Source: Anastatus disparis
Taxonomy: Eukaryota > Arthropoda > Insecta > Hymenoptera > Eupelmidae
Reading direction: 5' to 3'
NCBI GenBank assembly: GCA_017163975.1
Contig: JAFFSR010000278.1
Location: 372,001-436,000, forward strand
Length of the DNA: 64,000 nucleotides
The notes under the pieces are model-generated. The model ran no database searches and was not told where the DNA came from. It was given only the letters and a program-made list of their open reading frames with translations. Below are positions 10,836-22,360 of this stretch, piece after piece; the stretch's first letter is position 1, and every line of letters starts with the position of its first letter. A program made the position numbers and the translations under genes.

Positions 10836-12936
10836 CCCACACAGCATGAAATATTTATGGAAGCTTCCTGGAACATTGGCAGCGAAGATTAGAAATATTT
10901 TAGGAATCTTTCATGGAATATTCCTGTAATTTCCGTATGTCCTTGATTCTTCCTACATTGGAATATTCCATGGAATATTGCTGGAAGATTCTAAGAATAT
11001 TTCATTGGAAGATCTAGGACATCTCAGATCTTTTATTGAAATATTTCAGGAATCTTGCAGAAATATTTCATGAAATATTCCGTTGGAACATTCATTGAAA
11101 ACTTCCGGAATATGGGAACGGTAGATTTGAAACATTTTATGAACCTTTCATGGAATATAAACGAAAGATCTAAAGAATCTTTCATGGAATATGCACGAAA
11201 GATTTAAAGAATTTTTCATAAAATATTCCATGAAATATTTCTGGAAGATTTTAGAAATCTATCATAAAATATTCCGTGGAGTATTTATGAAAGATTCGCA
11301 GAATATTGGCACGGAAGATTTGGAATATCTCAGGAATCTTACGTGAAATATCCCTGTAATATTCGTATGTCCTTGATTCTTCCTACATTGGAATAATCCA
11401 TGAAATACTCTTGAGAGATTTCAAGAATATAAAAATGGAAGGTTTGGGTAATCTCTTATCTTTCATGAAATGTTCCTGAGGGGCTATTCAAGTAGCGATA
11501 CATATGTATGTATCGTGACGATATGTATGGGGAAGAGAATAAAAATTATGCACGCGCATACATACAGCGTGATACATACATATGTATCACTGCTTGAATA
11601 GCCCCTCTGGAAGATTTTTGGGAGATGTGAAACGCTGTGAGCAGATGGTATATATATTATATAATAACACATTACACTAATACATCAATACATATACGCG
11701 TACATAAACATTTAGTTATAAAATCGCATTTAAATATTTGCTTCGACTGTGTACATCAAGGTGCTGATACCCTTTCGCTTTTATAGTAAGTGAGGTATCT
11801 TTCAACCGCTTGGGGATAAAACTCCCATTTAACAAACATCCCCTTATCGGCGTCACTAGAAACCTCCCGTAACGTTCCGCGCAATCTTCCACCGAAAACT
11901 TCATGGAATCATTCTAGAATCTTTTAAGCAATATTCCACTGGAAGATTACTGTAATCTTTGCGTAAAATATTTCGTGGAATATTTACGGAAGATTTATGT
12001 AATATTTCGCTGTACGATTTAAAAGTTTTTAGGAATCTTCCAGTGAAATGTTTCTGAAATCTTTCTGAAATTTCTAATTAAATATTCCACTGGAAGATTA
12101 CTTAAATCTTTTTGTGGAATATTTAGTTGACTATTTATGGGAGATTTATGTTATATTCCACTGTACGATTTGGAAGTTTTTTGGAATCTTCCAGTGAAAT
12201 GTTTATGGAATCTTTCTGAAATCTTTTATAAAATATTCCACTGGAAGGTTACTTAAATATCTCTGTGAAACATTTCGTGGAATATTTATGGAAGATTTAT
12301 GTAATATTCCGCTGTACGATTTTAATGTTTATCGGAATCTTCCTGAAATCTTTCATGAAATATTTCTTCGGAAGATTACTTTAATCTTCCTGTGAAATGT
12401 TTCGTGGAATATTTATAGAAGATTTATCTAATATTTCGCTGTACGATTTTAAAGTTTTTTGAAATCTTCCAGTGAAATGTTTATGGAATCTTTCTGAAAT
12501 CTTTCATGAAATATTCCACAGGAAGATTACTTAAATCTTTCTGTGGAATATTGAGTTGACTAGTTCTGAAAGATTTATGTAATTATCCGCTGTACGATTT
12601 TAAAGTTTATCAGAATCTTCCAGTAAAATGTTTATGGAATCTTTCTGGAATCTTCCATGAAATATTTTACTGGAATATTCATAAACATTACATGGAATAT
12701 TTTATGAAATATTTCAGAAATCTTTCGTGAATATTACATGGAATATTTCGAAAAAGTTTTCGAACATTCCTTTGAAATATTCCTGAAATATTCCTGGAAG
12801 CTTTCAATGGAAGATTCCAGTGGAATATTCTAAAATATTCCGTGAAGACTTTCAATAATCGGCATGAAAGGTTCCATTGAAATATTCCAGTGGAATAATT
12901 CGAAATATTTCAGTAAAATCTGCCATGCGATGTGAG
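10836..12936. mobile_element. PalE copy 1: GGAATATTCC-rich self-complementary element
   Basis: Starts CCCACACAGCATG and ends CATGCGATGTGAG (inverted). The body is a dense series of inverted words (GGAATATTCCATGG, GGAAGATTTC, TCTTTCATGAAATATT), so almost any part can pair with another. It has a distinct core without these words at about 11620-11905, which reappears inverted at 17510-17760 in copy 2. The flank compared with 58228-58250 shows the empty site (AATAAATAATCATT) and a short duplication of about 2 bases (AA). MITE2 is nested inside. No protein is encoded. Confidence 0.8.
11479..11606. mobile_element. MITE2: 128-base hairpin nested in PalE
   Basis: Near-perfect palindrome. The ends are AGGGGCTATTCAAG and its complement, followed by GATACATATGTATGTATC on both arms. 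It is flanked by CTG on both sides (11476-11478 and 11607-11609), a likely 3-base duplication. The surrounding PalE words predict TTCCTGGAAG as the empty site. Confidence 0.8.
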
Positions 12937-13080
12937 AACCATTATTTATTTCTAGCCTAACGCTTTTTTATTGTTATTTACAGTTTTCAATATTTTCTTA
13001 TAATCATTTGTTTATTCGCAGTATTATTCTACTTTTACAAAATAATTTTCATACAAGGTGATAAAATATTTTACTATAAG

Positions 13081-13121
<41 letters not shown>
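12937..13121. repeat. Repeat R2 copy A, right part, plus (TA)n
   Basis: Continuation of R2 (CTAACGCTTTTTTATTG ... ATACAAGGTGATAAAATATT) matching 58250-58326 and 59106-59150, then a TA run at 13082-13121. The B copy is split here by PalQ. Confidence 0.72.
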
Positions 13122-13124
<3 letters not shown>

Positions 13125-13483
13125 TCATTTCACAAAAAAATTTCAACATCAAAACTAATTTTCTAATGTAAAGAATAAAAAATTAAATTGGTATAATTTT
13201 GAAATTTTGATATGGGAATACTTTTTATAAATAACTTTTTAATAATTTTGAATAATGGTAAATTTTTAAATGACTTGTGGTATTGAATGCTAATTAAATT
13301 TAGTTTTAACATGAAGTTAATTATTTAGGTTGGAAATGTATTCAATAAAATAATATAACTATTTATAAGTTATCACTTAATTTTTTAAACTTTTTATTCA
13401 TAGTTGACAATTATATTGAATGTATGATTCTCATTTCAATAGTTTTTATATGATATTATGTGAATTTTATAAATATAAATTAT
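13122..13483. other. Anonymous AT-rich DNA
   Basis: No reading frame, repeat or palindrome of note was recognised. Confidence 0.5.
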
Positions 13484-13815
13484 TTAAGGAGATGTAAAAT
13501 GGACAGCACACTTCCACCCATAAATATTAATTATATTTCCATTGTATTTTAAAATTTTGAATAAATAGATGCATTAACATACAGTATGTATCACGAAGAT
13601 TATTCAGTTAAATTTTTACAGAAATCTATTCATTACTTATTGAGAAGTTTGGGTTCCAATATTATTTACTAAAATTTTTCCATTTGGAATCAGAAATTTA
13701 AATATCTTGAAAACTAATGATTGGAATAATTTAAAAATTCAAATAAATAATCATCACTAGACATACTACAAGTTAATACATTCCTTTCATGGAAATTCAG
13801 CAATAAATTTTTTTT
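13484..13815. mobile_element. PalK partial copy (TTAAGGAGATGTAAAA family)
   Basis: Matches the complete element at 20347-20728: it starts TTAAGGAGATGTAAAATGG and carries both internal GCATTAAC and TACATACTACAAG type arms. The right terminal ~60 bases are missing, and the copy stops where repeat R3 begins. Confidence 0.72.
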
Positions 13816-13818
13816 TTA

Positions 13819-14656
13819 AGTACCTTAATACATAAATTAGATATACACTGAAAAAAATTTCGCCTTTGGAGATGTCGATGACTTAAAGGATAAAGACTTT
13901 TCAATACATTGTGTTAAATTGATTCGCTAGCGTCGAAGTCTCTTATTCAAAGGTATTGCAGAAATCGAGAATCTCGGCTCTCGGAGTCTCAGACGCCCAG
14001 AGCCGAGTTGAGGTAGCTCGGCCGTGCGCTTGCGTATTGCGAGGACTCATGAGCATCCATATTTACGAATTTCGAGTAAGATCAAGTTCAGTTTCGTTTT
14101 GCATGTATTCGAGGATTCTTAGAGTTTATTTTATACGCTTGTATAAATTGAAATAATACGAAATGTAGAGTTATGAAATGTTGTTTCTTTCATGAAATCA
14201 ATAGACTCTAAATATCGAGATACCCAAAGACGAAATTTCTTTCAGTGTACTTGATTTAGAACCTTTTTTAACAATACTTTCTTTTCTCCGTGCAGTTGTT
14301 AGTTCTAGTAAACGTCAAATACTGTTTTCGATTATTTCATGGTTCGTGATTGAAACACGTGATTGAAAAGAAAAAATTCCTATTATATTTTTTTATTGAT
14401 TCAAATGCAATTTAGTAGAACAAATTCTTAATTCATCATGATATAATTTGTATTTAAACAATTTTTATGCACATTGTAACTTTAATTAATCTTTTTTATA
14501 AAAATAGAAAAATTTAATTTAGTACAAAACTACAATATCACAATTCATAAGTTGCGTCGATTCTTTTTTATTTTAAAATTGGCTTATTTATACATAATAA
14601 TATAATATATGAAAATTCAACCGAGCGACGTTAGGAGTGAGGTATTTTTTGCTAGT
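13819..14656 (+). repeat. Repeat R3 copy a, interrupted by MITE3
   Basis: Repeat family present four times. It ends with a conserved block ACCGAGCGACGTTAGGAG ... TTTTGCTAGT. Copy a matches 60822-61257 along its length apart from the MITE3 insertion. The other copies are 42283-42576 and, inverted and interrupted, 25018-25510. The shared GCTAGT end marks a real terminus. Whether it is an LTR edge or the 3' end of a Helitron-like element (CTRRT) cannot be settled; no clear hairpin precedes it. Confidence 0.65.
13846..14247. mobile_element. MITE3: TA-flanked 402-base element with proven empty site
   Basis: Inverted ends CACTGAAAAAAATTTCGCC and, in reverse complement, CACTGAAAGAAATTTCGTC. TA lies on both sides (13844-13845 and 14248-14249). 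The paralogous R3 copy at 60841-60860 reads TTAGATATACTTGATTC with a single TA, the empty site. The interior is GC-richer than the surroundings (TCGGCTCTCGGAGTCTCAG) and holds a 66-codon open frame that looks accidental. Confidence 0.9.
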
Positions 14657-15365
14657 TTTATATTATATTAAAGTTAAACTACTTTTTTTCGTTTCTCTGG
14701 CTCTCCGCATTTTTTAAATGTGTCTAATCTTTTGGTATTAAAAGCAGCAATTTTTCATTGGGTCCTATATAATTAGAACTCATTAGTCAAAAGCTTTTTT
14801 TGGGCCATATTTTTTTGGGCCTTATATTATTTTGGCCTCTATATTTTTATTCGATGCCCATTATTTTGGGCATCGAATTTCTTCTTTTTTTATTCTCATA
14901 TTTTCTTGGGCACTATATTTTTCTGAGTCATATTTTTTTGGGCCCAAAATTTTTTAGGTTTTTATATTTTTTTAGACTCTATATGTTTTCGGGCCCAACA
15001 TTTTTCTAGGTCTTATTTTTTTGGGCCTCTTATTTTCTTGGCCCAATATTTTTTTGATTCTTATATATTTATGAGCTCTATATTTTTCTAGGCCTTATTT
15101 TTTTCGGCCTTAAATTTTTTCGGCCTCTTATTTTTTTAGGCCCAATTTTTTTAATTTTTATATTTTCTTGGGCTCTATATTTTTCTGTTTTTTATATTTT
15201 TTTGGCCTTACATTTTGAGTCCTAATTTCTTTTAGCCTCATATTTTTTTGGGCCTCTTATTTATGTGGGCCTAATGTTTTTTTGTTTTTCATATTTTCTT
15301 GGGCTCTATATTTCTCTGGGCCTCATATTTTTCTAGGTCTCTTATTTTTTGGGCCCAATATTTTG
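14657..15365. repeat. GGGCC/poly-T minisatellite, array 2, with left leader
   Basis: Leader TTTCTCTGGCTCTCCGCATT, then TGTGTCTAATCTTTTGG, is shared with array 3 (46750-46870) and shows that the array belongs to a repeat with a fixed left boundary. The array proper (about 14790-15365) uses the same TTTTTTGGGCC units as array 1 but more degenerate. Confidence 0.88.
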
Positions 15366-15374
15366 AAATAATTT

Positions 15375-15545
15375 TATAAATAATTTTATACGTCGTTGTA
15401 CTTTACCTAATAGTGCCAGACAGAGTATATATCCCAAGGTCGAATAAAGAATGTCTATGTCTATGTCTGTCTCTTTCTCACGCTCTCTTGCTGTCTTTCT
15501 TCCTCTCTCGCCTTCTCTTGCTCTCTCAATTTATCAGTAATCATT
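15375..15545 (+). repeat. Possible LINE 3' tail with TCTATG/CT-rich repeat
   Basis: The text GTGCCAGACAGAG ... GGTCGAATAAAGAATGTC is followed by short tandem repeats (GTCTAT)n and a CT-rich stretch. Many non-LTR elements end with an AATAAA-like word and a short simple repeat. No coding part is attached, so the call is tentative. Confidence 0.35.
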
Positions 15546-15559
15546 ATTTTTCTTTAATA

Positions 15560-16203
15560 TCATTTTTGTTATTTTAGTATTATTTATTTTTCTTTATATT
15601 TGTTTGTTTGTTTTTTTTAATTTTTATATAAGCTTCTTTCTTACGTAAAACCTTATTTGCACGCATTTGTTCTAATTTATCAGTATTTTTTTTTCAATTT
15701 TATTTTAATTATCTTATTAATATTTAATATTTTTTCATATTTATATGGTCGATCTTCTTTTATTTTCATATAATTTTCTTTTATGTAAACATTACAAACA
15801 CGCTTTACTTCTAATTTATCATTACTTTTTTTCTGTATTTTCATAATCATGTCTTTTGCTGAATTTTCTTCATAATAATTCTATTGTTCTGTTATCATTT
15901 TCATATTGAATCTTGTTATACATAAAGCTCCTTTGTTTTCTATTTATTTTAATCTTTTTTTTCTTCATTTAATTTAATCTCATCAGTCTCAATTTTAATA
16001 TCGTTATTATTTATGTGGATATCATCGAAATCCATTAACTCATCATTTGGTTTAAAAAAAATTGTATCTGAAATGTCATTGTCAATTTTCATCTAGACCA
16101 TTTCAAAATTTTAATTCTTCTGTTCATGATACCTTTCCATGGTATTTTTGTTATGCTAATACATGCATTTGTCAGTTTTTTCATGAAGTTTAATCTTGGT
16201 GAT
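15560..16203 (-). pseudogene. Helitron HelC fragment 1: basic repeat region and linker
   Basis: Matches the HelA region 6110-7090 without MITE7: two units of the 147-base lysine-rich repeat near 15620 and 15767, then the linker to the end of ORF1 (plus-strand TCATCGAAATCCATTA and TGTATCTGAAATGTCATT). It gives the empty site for MITE7 near 15912. All of Rep and helicase are missing; array 2 and a possible LINE tail occupy their place. It is interrupted at 16204 by PalG and resumes at 19209. Confidence 0.75.
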
Positions 16204-16643
16204 CACGGTGCTTTGGAGTAAATTTCAATAAAATCTTAATGTCACTTCAAAATTCCTTTCAAGAATGTTTTTAGGCCTATTATAGGCCCATTACATGGCC
16301 GATTTGGAGAAAAATAGATAAGAATGAAAAGAATGATTTAAAATTAAACAATTTGATTTTATTGATAAAAAAATGCTCAAAGGTGATCAAAACGTAGGTA
16401 TAATAGTAAAAATATAATAAAATTGAAAAATATTAGCTTTATATTATGGAGCTGTTGTGCTCAAATATTAAAAATAATGTCGAAAAATAATTTTATAGCG
16501 ACTTTCGTATGGATACATAGTATTCAAAGAATCTAAATAATTACACTGATGCTATTTTCTAATATATTCTTTAATTTGTTGAAGATCATATCATATGTCA
16601 GATTTTGAGCGATGCAGTCGTAATTTAAAACTTGCTTAACTAA

Positions 16644-18786
16644 CCAGGTGAGGTCCTCACCTCTAGGAAACAAATTTGGCTGATACTGCAGGTTACGATC
16701 GTTTAATAAAAAAAAAGAACCCGGGTTTTTTCTTTTCGTCTAATACAACCAGAGACTAAGATAAAGCCATTTTTCGAAAAAAAAGTAAAAAGAAGCGCTT
16801 ATAAAAACTTGATTTACCAAAAAACTGAAACTCTCACAGAAAAATATAAAAAAAATTAATGAGAGTATAAGTTTAATACTTTGATTTAAGCTTTATTGCA
16901 TCAGAAAGTCTTGCCTAGTGTAAAAGTTATAGCTCACCCAGCATGGAAGATTTCACTGAAATATTTCAAAATCTTCTACTATAATATTTCAATGGAACCT
17001 TGCACGCAGATTCTAGGAAGTCTCCACGGAATATTTCTAAATATTCCACTGGAATCTTTCATTGAAAGCTTCCAAGAATATTTATGGAATATTTCAAAGG
17101 AATGTTAAAAAAATTTTTTTAAATATTACATATAATATTTATCAAATATTCCAATGGAATATTTGAGGAAGGTTCCATAAACATTTTGCTGAAAGATTTC
17201 GGAAAACTTCAAAATCGTAAAGCAGAATATTACATAAATCTTCCAGAAATATTCTAAAAAATATTTCATAACAAGTTTTAAGTAATCCTCCAGTAGAATA
17301 TTACATGAAAGATTTTCGGAAGATTCCATAAATATTTCGCTGGAAGATTTCAAAAAACTTTAAAATTGTGCAGCGGAGTATTACATAAATCTTCTAGAAA
17401 TATTCCACGAAATATTTTATAGAAAGATTTAAGTAATCTTCCAGTGGAATATTATATGAAAGATGCCAGAGGGTTTCCATTAAGTTTTCGTTGGAAGGTT
17501 ACACGGAATGTCACGGGAGATTTCAAGTAACGCCAATAGGGAGATGTTCGTTAAATGAAAGTTTTCTTCCTAAGAGGTTGGACGATACCTTACCTACCTT
17601 ATAAGCGAAAGGGTCGGCGCTTTGTTGTGTGCAGTAGAAGCAAATATGTAAATGTGATTTCATAACTAAATGTCAATGTTTATGTATGCGTATATGTATT
17701 GATGTATGATTATAATGTGTTATTATATAATATATATACTATCTCCTCACAGCATTTTGAAACCTTCCATGAAATATGCCAGGAATATTTTATGGTAGAT
17801 CTGAAACTCTGGTTCTCTCATTGAAATCTTCCAAAAATCTTCCAGAAACATTTCATGAAAGATGAGAGATTACCCAAAACTTAAATTGAAATATTCTTGA
17901 AATCTCTCAAGAATATTCCATGCAATATCCCAAATTAAGAAGAATCAAGGACATGCGAATATTAGAAGAATATTTTATGAAAGATTTCTGAAATATTCCA
18001 AATCTTCCATCTAATATTCTACGAATCTTTCATGAATATTCCATGGAATATATTACGATGGATTTCTAAAATTTTCCATGCATATTCCATTAAAGGTTTA
18101 TAAAATGTTTTAAATTTTTTGTTTTAATATTCTGAAAATCTTCCATGAATGTTCCGACGGAATACTTCATAAAATATTCCTGCGAGATTCCTGAAATGTT
18201 TCAATGAAAGATCTGAGATGACCTTAATCTTTTAATGAAATATTTCTAGAATCTTCCAACAATATTCCATGGAATATTCCAATGTAAGAATCAAGGACAT
18301 ACGAATATTACAGAAATATTTCGCGGAAGATTCCTAAAATATTTCAAATCTTCCGTGCAAATATTTCAGAAAGCTTCCATAAATATTCCATGCTGTGTGA
18401 GAGGTGATCAAAATATGTTGATTTAATAGTGTGAAAATTTATTATGTGTTACATGCTCAAAATTTTAAGAAAATATGTAGTAATATTTAATTTAGCATAA
18501 CTTCTGAACCACGAAAACTTTTCTAACTCAATAAGCTTTTAAGTAAAGTGTTTAAGTTGTACACTTCTATCTTCCATGCACTTTTTTGTGAGAGTTTTAG
18601 TTTTTTGGTTATTAAAGTTCTTATATGCACTTCCTGTCATTATATTTTCGAAAGAAAATAACCTAATCTTTGTCTCTGGGCTTATTAAAGGAAAAGAAAC
18701 AACATGGTTTCATTCTTTTTACCAAAGAATCATAACCTGCAATATCAGCCAAATCTGTTTTCTAGAGGTGTGGAGACCTCTCCTTA
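16644..18786. mobile_element. PalD2 copy c, at the centre of PalG, split by PalE
   Basis: Same family as 52647-53359: left arm CTAGGAAACAAATTTGGCTG, right arm CAGCCAAATCTGTTTTCTAG in reverse. Flanking bases are TAA on the left and TTA on the right, that is inverted rather than direct. PalE copy 2 lies inside at 16933-18401. Between the arms are decayed words such as AGCTTTATTGCATCAGAAAG. Confidence 0.78.
16933..18401. mobile_element. PalE copy 2
   Basis: The ends CTCACCCAGCATGG and CCATGCTGTGTGAG are inverted. The interior is full of GGAATATTCC-type inverted words. The core at about 17510-17760 (TAAGCGAAAGGGTCGGCG, then AAGCAAATATGTAAATG) matches the core of copy 1 in opposite orientation. 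The flanks carry AG on both sides. The uninterrupted PalD2 copy near 52975 (AAAAGTTACAGGCGATT) gives the empty site. Confidence 0.8.
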
Positions 18787-19208
18787 TTAATTGTGCAAGT
18801 TTCAAATTACTACTTAAAGTGTATATTAACAAATTTCATCGATCTAAATATTTACATTCTTTAAATACTATGTATCTATACGTAAATATACTATAGAACT
18901 ATTTTTCGACATTAATTTTAATATTTAAGCACAATAGTTCCATAACATGAGGCAGATATTCTTCAATTTTATTATATTTTTGCTATCATACCTCCGTTCC
19001 AAACACTTTCGAGCATTTTTTTATAAATAAAATAAAATTGTTTGGTTTTGAATTTTTTTTTTCATTTTTACCTTTTGTTCTCCAAACCGATCATGTAAAA
19101 CGATTTTCAAAATGATGTCTAAATTATGTACTGGGCCTAGAACTAATTTTCAGATGAAATTTTGAAGTTACATTTAATTTGTATTTAAACTTTCTCGGGA
19201 ACACCGTG

Positions 19209-19861
19209 CGATATTTAAACTTAACGGGATGTCGTAGTTGTTGGAATCGATTTTTGCTTTTTTTATCTTACTGATATCTTTTTAAATTTACTATTTGGAC
19301 AAATATAATGACTTGTCCGCGGTAAAACTATGTTAATACAATAATTTTTGTTAAATTAAAAATTCAATTTAGCTTCATATTTTTTTATGAATTTTGAATG
19401 AAAATTAGATATCAAGCTCAATGAACCTAACCTCAAAATAGTATATATCGAAAGTTTGTTTATAACTTTTTATGTATATTATTTTGGTAAATTTCTTGAC
19501 TTGTCCGCGCTAAGGATTAATCTTTCGAATTTTCTCACTGAAGTGAAAGAATTTGATTTGACGCACTGTTTACTCATGAACTTTGAATAAAAATATTATT
19601 AGGAGAAGCAGAACTACGATATCCTCTTAATGGTTTTTTTATTGAAACATGGTTTATGCCAAAAACTTCTTCTTATCATGTCCGATGGATTGTCGTAATT
19701 AATATTTATATTATTATAATTATGTAAAAGTGGAAACATTCTTATTGGTTGCGTTTCAAAAATTCCTCATGAATGTTATCGTATTTGAGAAATATCATAT
19801 CATAACGACGTGGACATAAATTATAAGGTATTGCAACAGTAAAAGCAATTGCAAAAAGGCT
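19209..19861 (-). pseudogene. Helitron HelC fragment 2: ORF1 peptidase C-terminus with MITE7
   Basis: Continues HelC after PalG. Apart from MITE7 copy c (19225-19626) it matches HelA 7120-7345, the C-terminal end of the Ulp1-type frame (plus-strand TTTGAGAAATATCATATC, then GACGTGGACATAAATTATAAGG). It is cut at 19861 by PalF, in the stretch just downstream of the catalytic Cys codon. The Helitron does not resume on the far side of PalF. Confidence 0.7.
19225..19626. mobile_element. MITE7 copy c, flanked by TTAA
   Basis: 402 bases with ends CGGGATGTCGTAGTTG and, in reverse complement, GAGGATATCGTAGTTC. TTAA lies on both sides (19221-19224 and 19627-19630). HelA at 7125-7135 (AAATTAAATGATA) is the empty site. 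The location differs from copies a and b, so this is an independent insertion into the same host element. Confidence 0.85.
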
Positions 19862-20274
19862 CCCTACTGAAAAAAGTCAGATGAGATTTCACTTGATTTC
19901 TCATCCGATATTTCGTGCCAAAATCGCAGCTGAGATTTCATCTGATTTTACATCTGCCGTTTCAGCAGAAAAAAACTGAGTTCACCAAAGCGAAAATTTT
20001 CTAAGTATTGGTTTAAAAAAGTCAATTTAAAAAAATCTATTTCCGAATTTTGAACCATTTTGCATTGATTGTAATATTTTTCTGGGGTCATCAAATTTTT
20101 TTATTCTCTAATATACCCTGTTAAAAATAATGACGTCTTTTTAAGACGTCTTTGAAAAACGTCTTTAAAAAACGTCTTTGAAGACATCTTCAGTCATGTC
20201 TTAGATTGGAACTAAATAAAACGTCATTTTTTCAATGTTTATGGTGTTAGAATGGTATACCACCATATGTTTAC

Positions 20275-21142
20275 GGTGGTAGAAAAATTTTACACGGCTA
20301 GTTTTAAAGGTATTTTGCTTAACTTGAAATTCATATTTTAGTTTTTTTAAGGAGATGTAAAACGGACACTACACCTGTACTTATAGATATTAGCTTCCTT
20401 TCCATTTTATTGCTGAATTTCCAGAAAAGAAATGCATTAGCTTGTAGTATGTACCATGATGATTATTGAGATAAATTTGCAAATAAATTCATTAATTAGT
20501 TTTTAAGATATTTGGATTTCTATACAAAATTGAAAAATGTTAATAAATAATTTTGGAACCCAAAATTCTCAATAACTAATGAATGAATTTATTTAAAAAT
20601 TTAACCGAATAATCTTCATGGTACATACTACAAGCTAATGCATTTTTTTATTGGAAATTTTGCAATAAAATGTTAAGATAGTGAATATTCATGAGTACAG
20701 GTGTAGTGTCCATTTTACATCCCCTTAAGTTCAAAATTGACCGAGATCTAGCGATTTTTGTTGAAAAATGGGTCTTTTTTATTTTTCCGATATCTGCTTA
20801 ATGAGAGGAGATATAGAAAAATGCCAAATAAAAAAAAAGTGTATTTTTGTATGTACAATAACCTTAAATTTTCTCAAAATTTTTTGGGCATTTTAATTTT
20901 TTTGATATTGTTGCGGTACTCTTATAAGAGTATGGTGTACATGTACAAGAATACACTTTTTTTTATTTGGCATTTTTCTATATCTCCTCTCATTAAGCAG
21001 ATATCGGAAAAATAAAAAAGACCTTTTTTCAACAAAAATCGCTAAATCTTGGTTAATTTTGAACCTAAAAAAAAACTAAAATATAAATTTCAAGTTAAGC
21101 AAAATACCTTTAAAACTAGCCGTGTAAAATTTTTCTACCACC
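20275..21142. mobile_element. PalL: palindrome inside PalF
   Basis: The ends GGTGGTAGAAAAATTTTAC and CTACCACC are inverted. The arms continue through ACACGGCTAGTTTTAAAGG and GATATCTGCTTAATGAGAGG to an axis near 20900. The left arm is interrupted by PalK; the right arm keeps the uninterrupted order. Confidence 0.82.
20347..20728. mobile_element. PalK complete copy, TTAA-flanked 382-base palindrome
   Basis: Starts TTAAGGAGATGTAAAACGG and ends with its complement ATTTTACATCCCCTTAA. The arms include ACACTACACCTGTACT. The other arm of PalL at 21061-21070 reads TTTTGAACCTAAAAA, an empty-site equivalent with TTAG in place of TTAA. Confidence 0.83.
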
Positions 21143-21149
21143 ATATTCC

Positions 21150-22360
21150 GAAAAATGATTCAAATTTAAACCCAAAATTTAAGCTCCAAAATTTGTATGC
21201 AAGTGATTTACTATTGTTTGGAGAAACAAGCTTTGGAAAGTAATTTTCTCAGGGCAGTTTTAATTTTAGAGCATTTCAAAAATTTTCAAAAAAATTTTTA
21301 TTATTTATTTATCTTCTATTTTGCGTAAACCATTCGATAAATTTTCTTAAGAATTTTTATACAATCAATTCGCTATTGTCTAAAGACAATAAACTTTTGA
21401 AAACTAATTTTCTTAACGTGGTTACAATTTTAAAGAATTTTAAATATTTTCAAAAAAATTTCGATTTTCCTTTTCTTATTTTATTTAATTTTACGTAAAG
21501 TACTCGATAGATTTGTTCTAAATTTGGCAGGAAAATTATTTGCGACTGCCAAAAGAAGGGAAATTTTCAAAAATTGATTTTGATAGCGTAGTTTTAATTT
21601 TAGAGCATTTTTTAAATTTTGAAAAAGAAATTTTGAAAAGAAAATGTTATTTATTTAGCTTATTAGATCTCGAAAATTACTCGATTGATTTGCTTCAAAT
21701 TTTGCATACTATCTATTTTTTTATATAAGTAGACGGGAAGCTATTGAAAATTAGTATTCATAATGTAGTTTTCTTATAGTGCCATTTTAAGTATTTTAAA
21801 AAAATTTTTGTTGTTTCATTTATTTTGTATTTTACGTAATTTACTTGATGAATTTGGTTTGAGATTTGCAAGGGAACATTTGCAACTGCCAAAAGAAGGA
21901 TAACTTTTAGAAACCGATTTCCTTAGCGTAGTTTTAATTTTAGAAAATTTTTCCATTTCGCGTAAAGTACTTGATAGATTTGCTCTAAAACTTGTATACA
22001 AGTTATTTACTACTGTTTTTATAAACCAAGTTTTAAAAAAATAATTTTCTTAGAGTAGCTTTTTGTTCACTTCTTTTGATTTCTGATTTAACGCTTTTAC
22101 TAACTCTTTTCTTACTTCCTCACTTCCCCTGTCCTTCTATCTCAGATTAATCCTCATTTTTACCCTATTTTCATCCATCTTTGCCTCTCTATTCCTATTT
22201 CTTAATCACTCTCTCACATCAGATAATTTTTCTTGAATAAAAATGGTATTTTATATTAAAATCATATTTTGAAAAATAAAATCAAATTACTCTAACTCAA
22301 TGAGCTCTATGAGAAACCATTGCGATAAAGCACTTGGCAGCGTTTTTATGAATTATGTCA
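21150..22360 (-). mobile_element. SatE copy 2 (partial, inverted)
   Basis: Reverse-orientation relative of SatE at 33331-35500. Its beginning, in reverse complement GCTGCCAAGTGCTTTATCGC, lies at about 22355. About six tandem units of ~165 bases follow toward 21150 (words CTCGATAGATTTGTTC and TTTTAATTTTAGAGCATTT repeat). The far end of the element is missing. Confidence 0.72.

Larger units (their letters stand above)
16204..19208. mobile_element. PalG: 3.0 kb foldback element, coaxial with PalD2
   Basis: The ends CACGGTG and CACCGTG are inverted. The left arm 16204-16643 pairs with the right arm 18787-19208 (for example AAAAAATGCTCAAAGGTG against AAAAAATGCTCGAAAGTG, reverse complement). It interrupts HelC with a flank reading TGAT on the left and CGAT on the right. 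The centre is occupied by a PalD2 copy that is itself palindromic and holds PalE copy 2. The arms mirror each other right up to the PalD2 ends. Confidence 0.82.

Noticed and set aside
13956..14156. 66-codon frame with fairly even composition
   Set aside because: Lies wholly inside MITE3; no domain or paralogue support.
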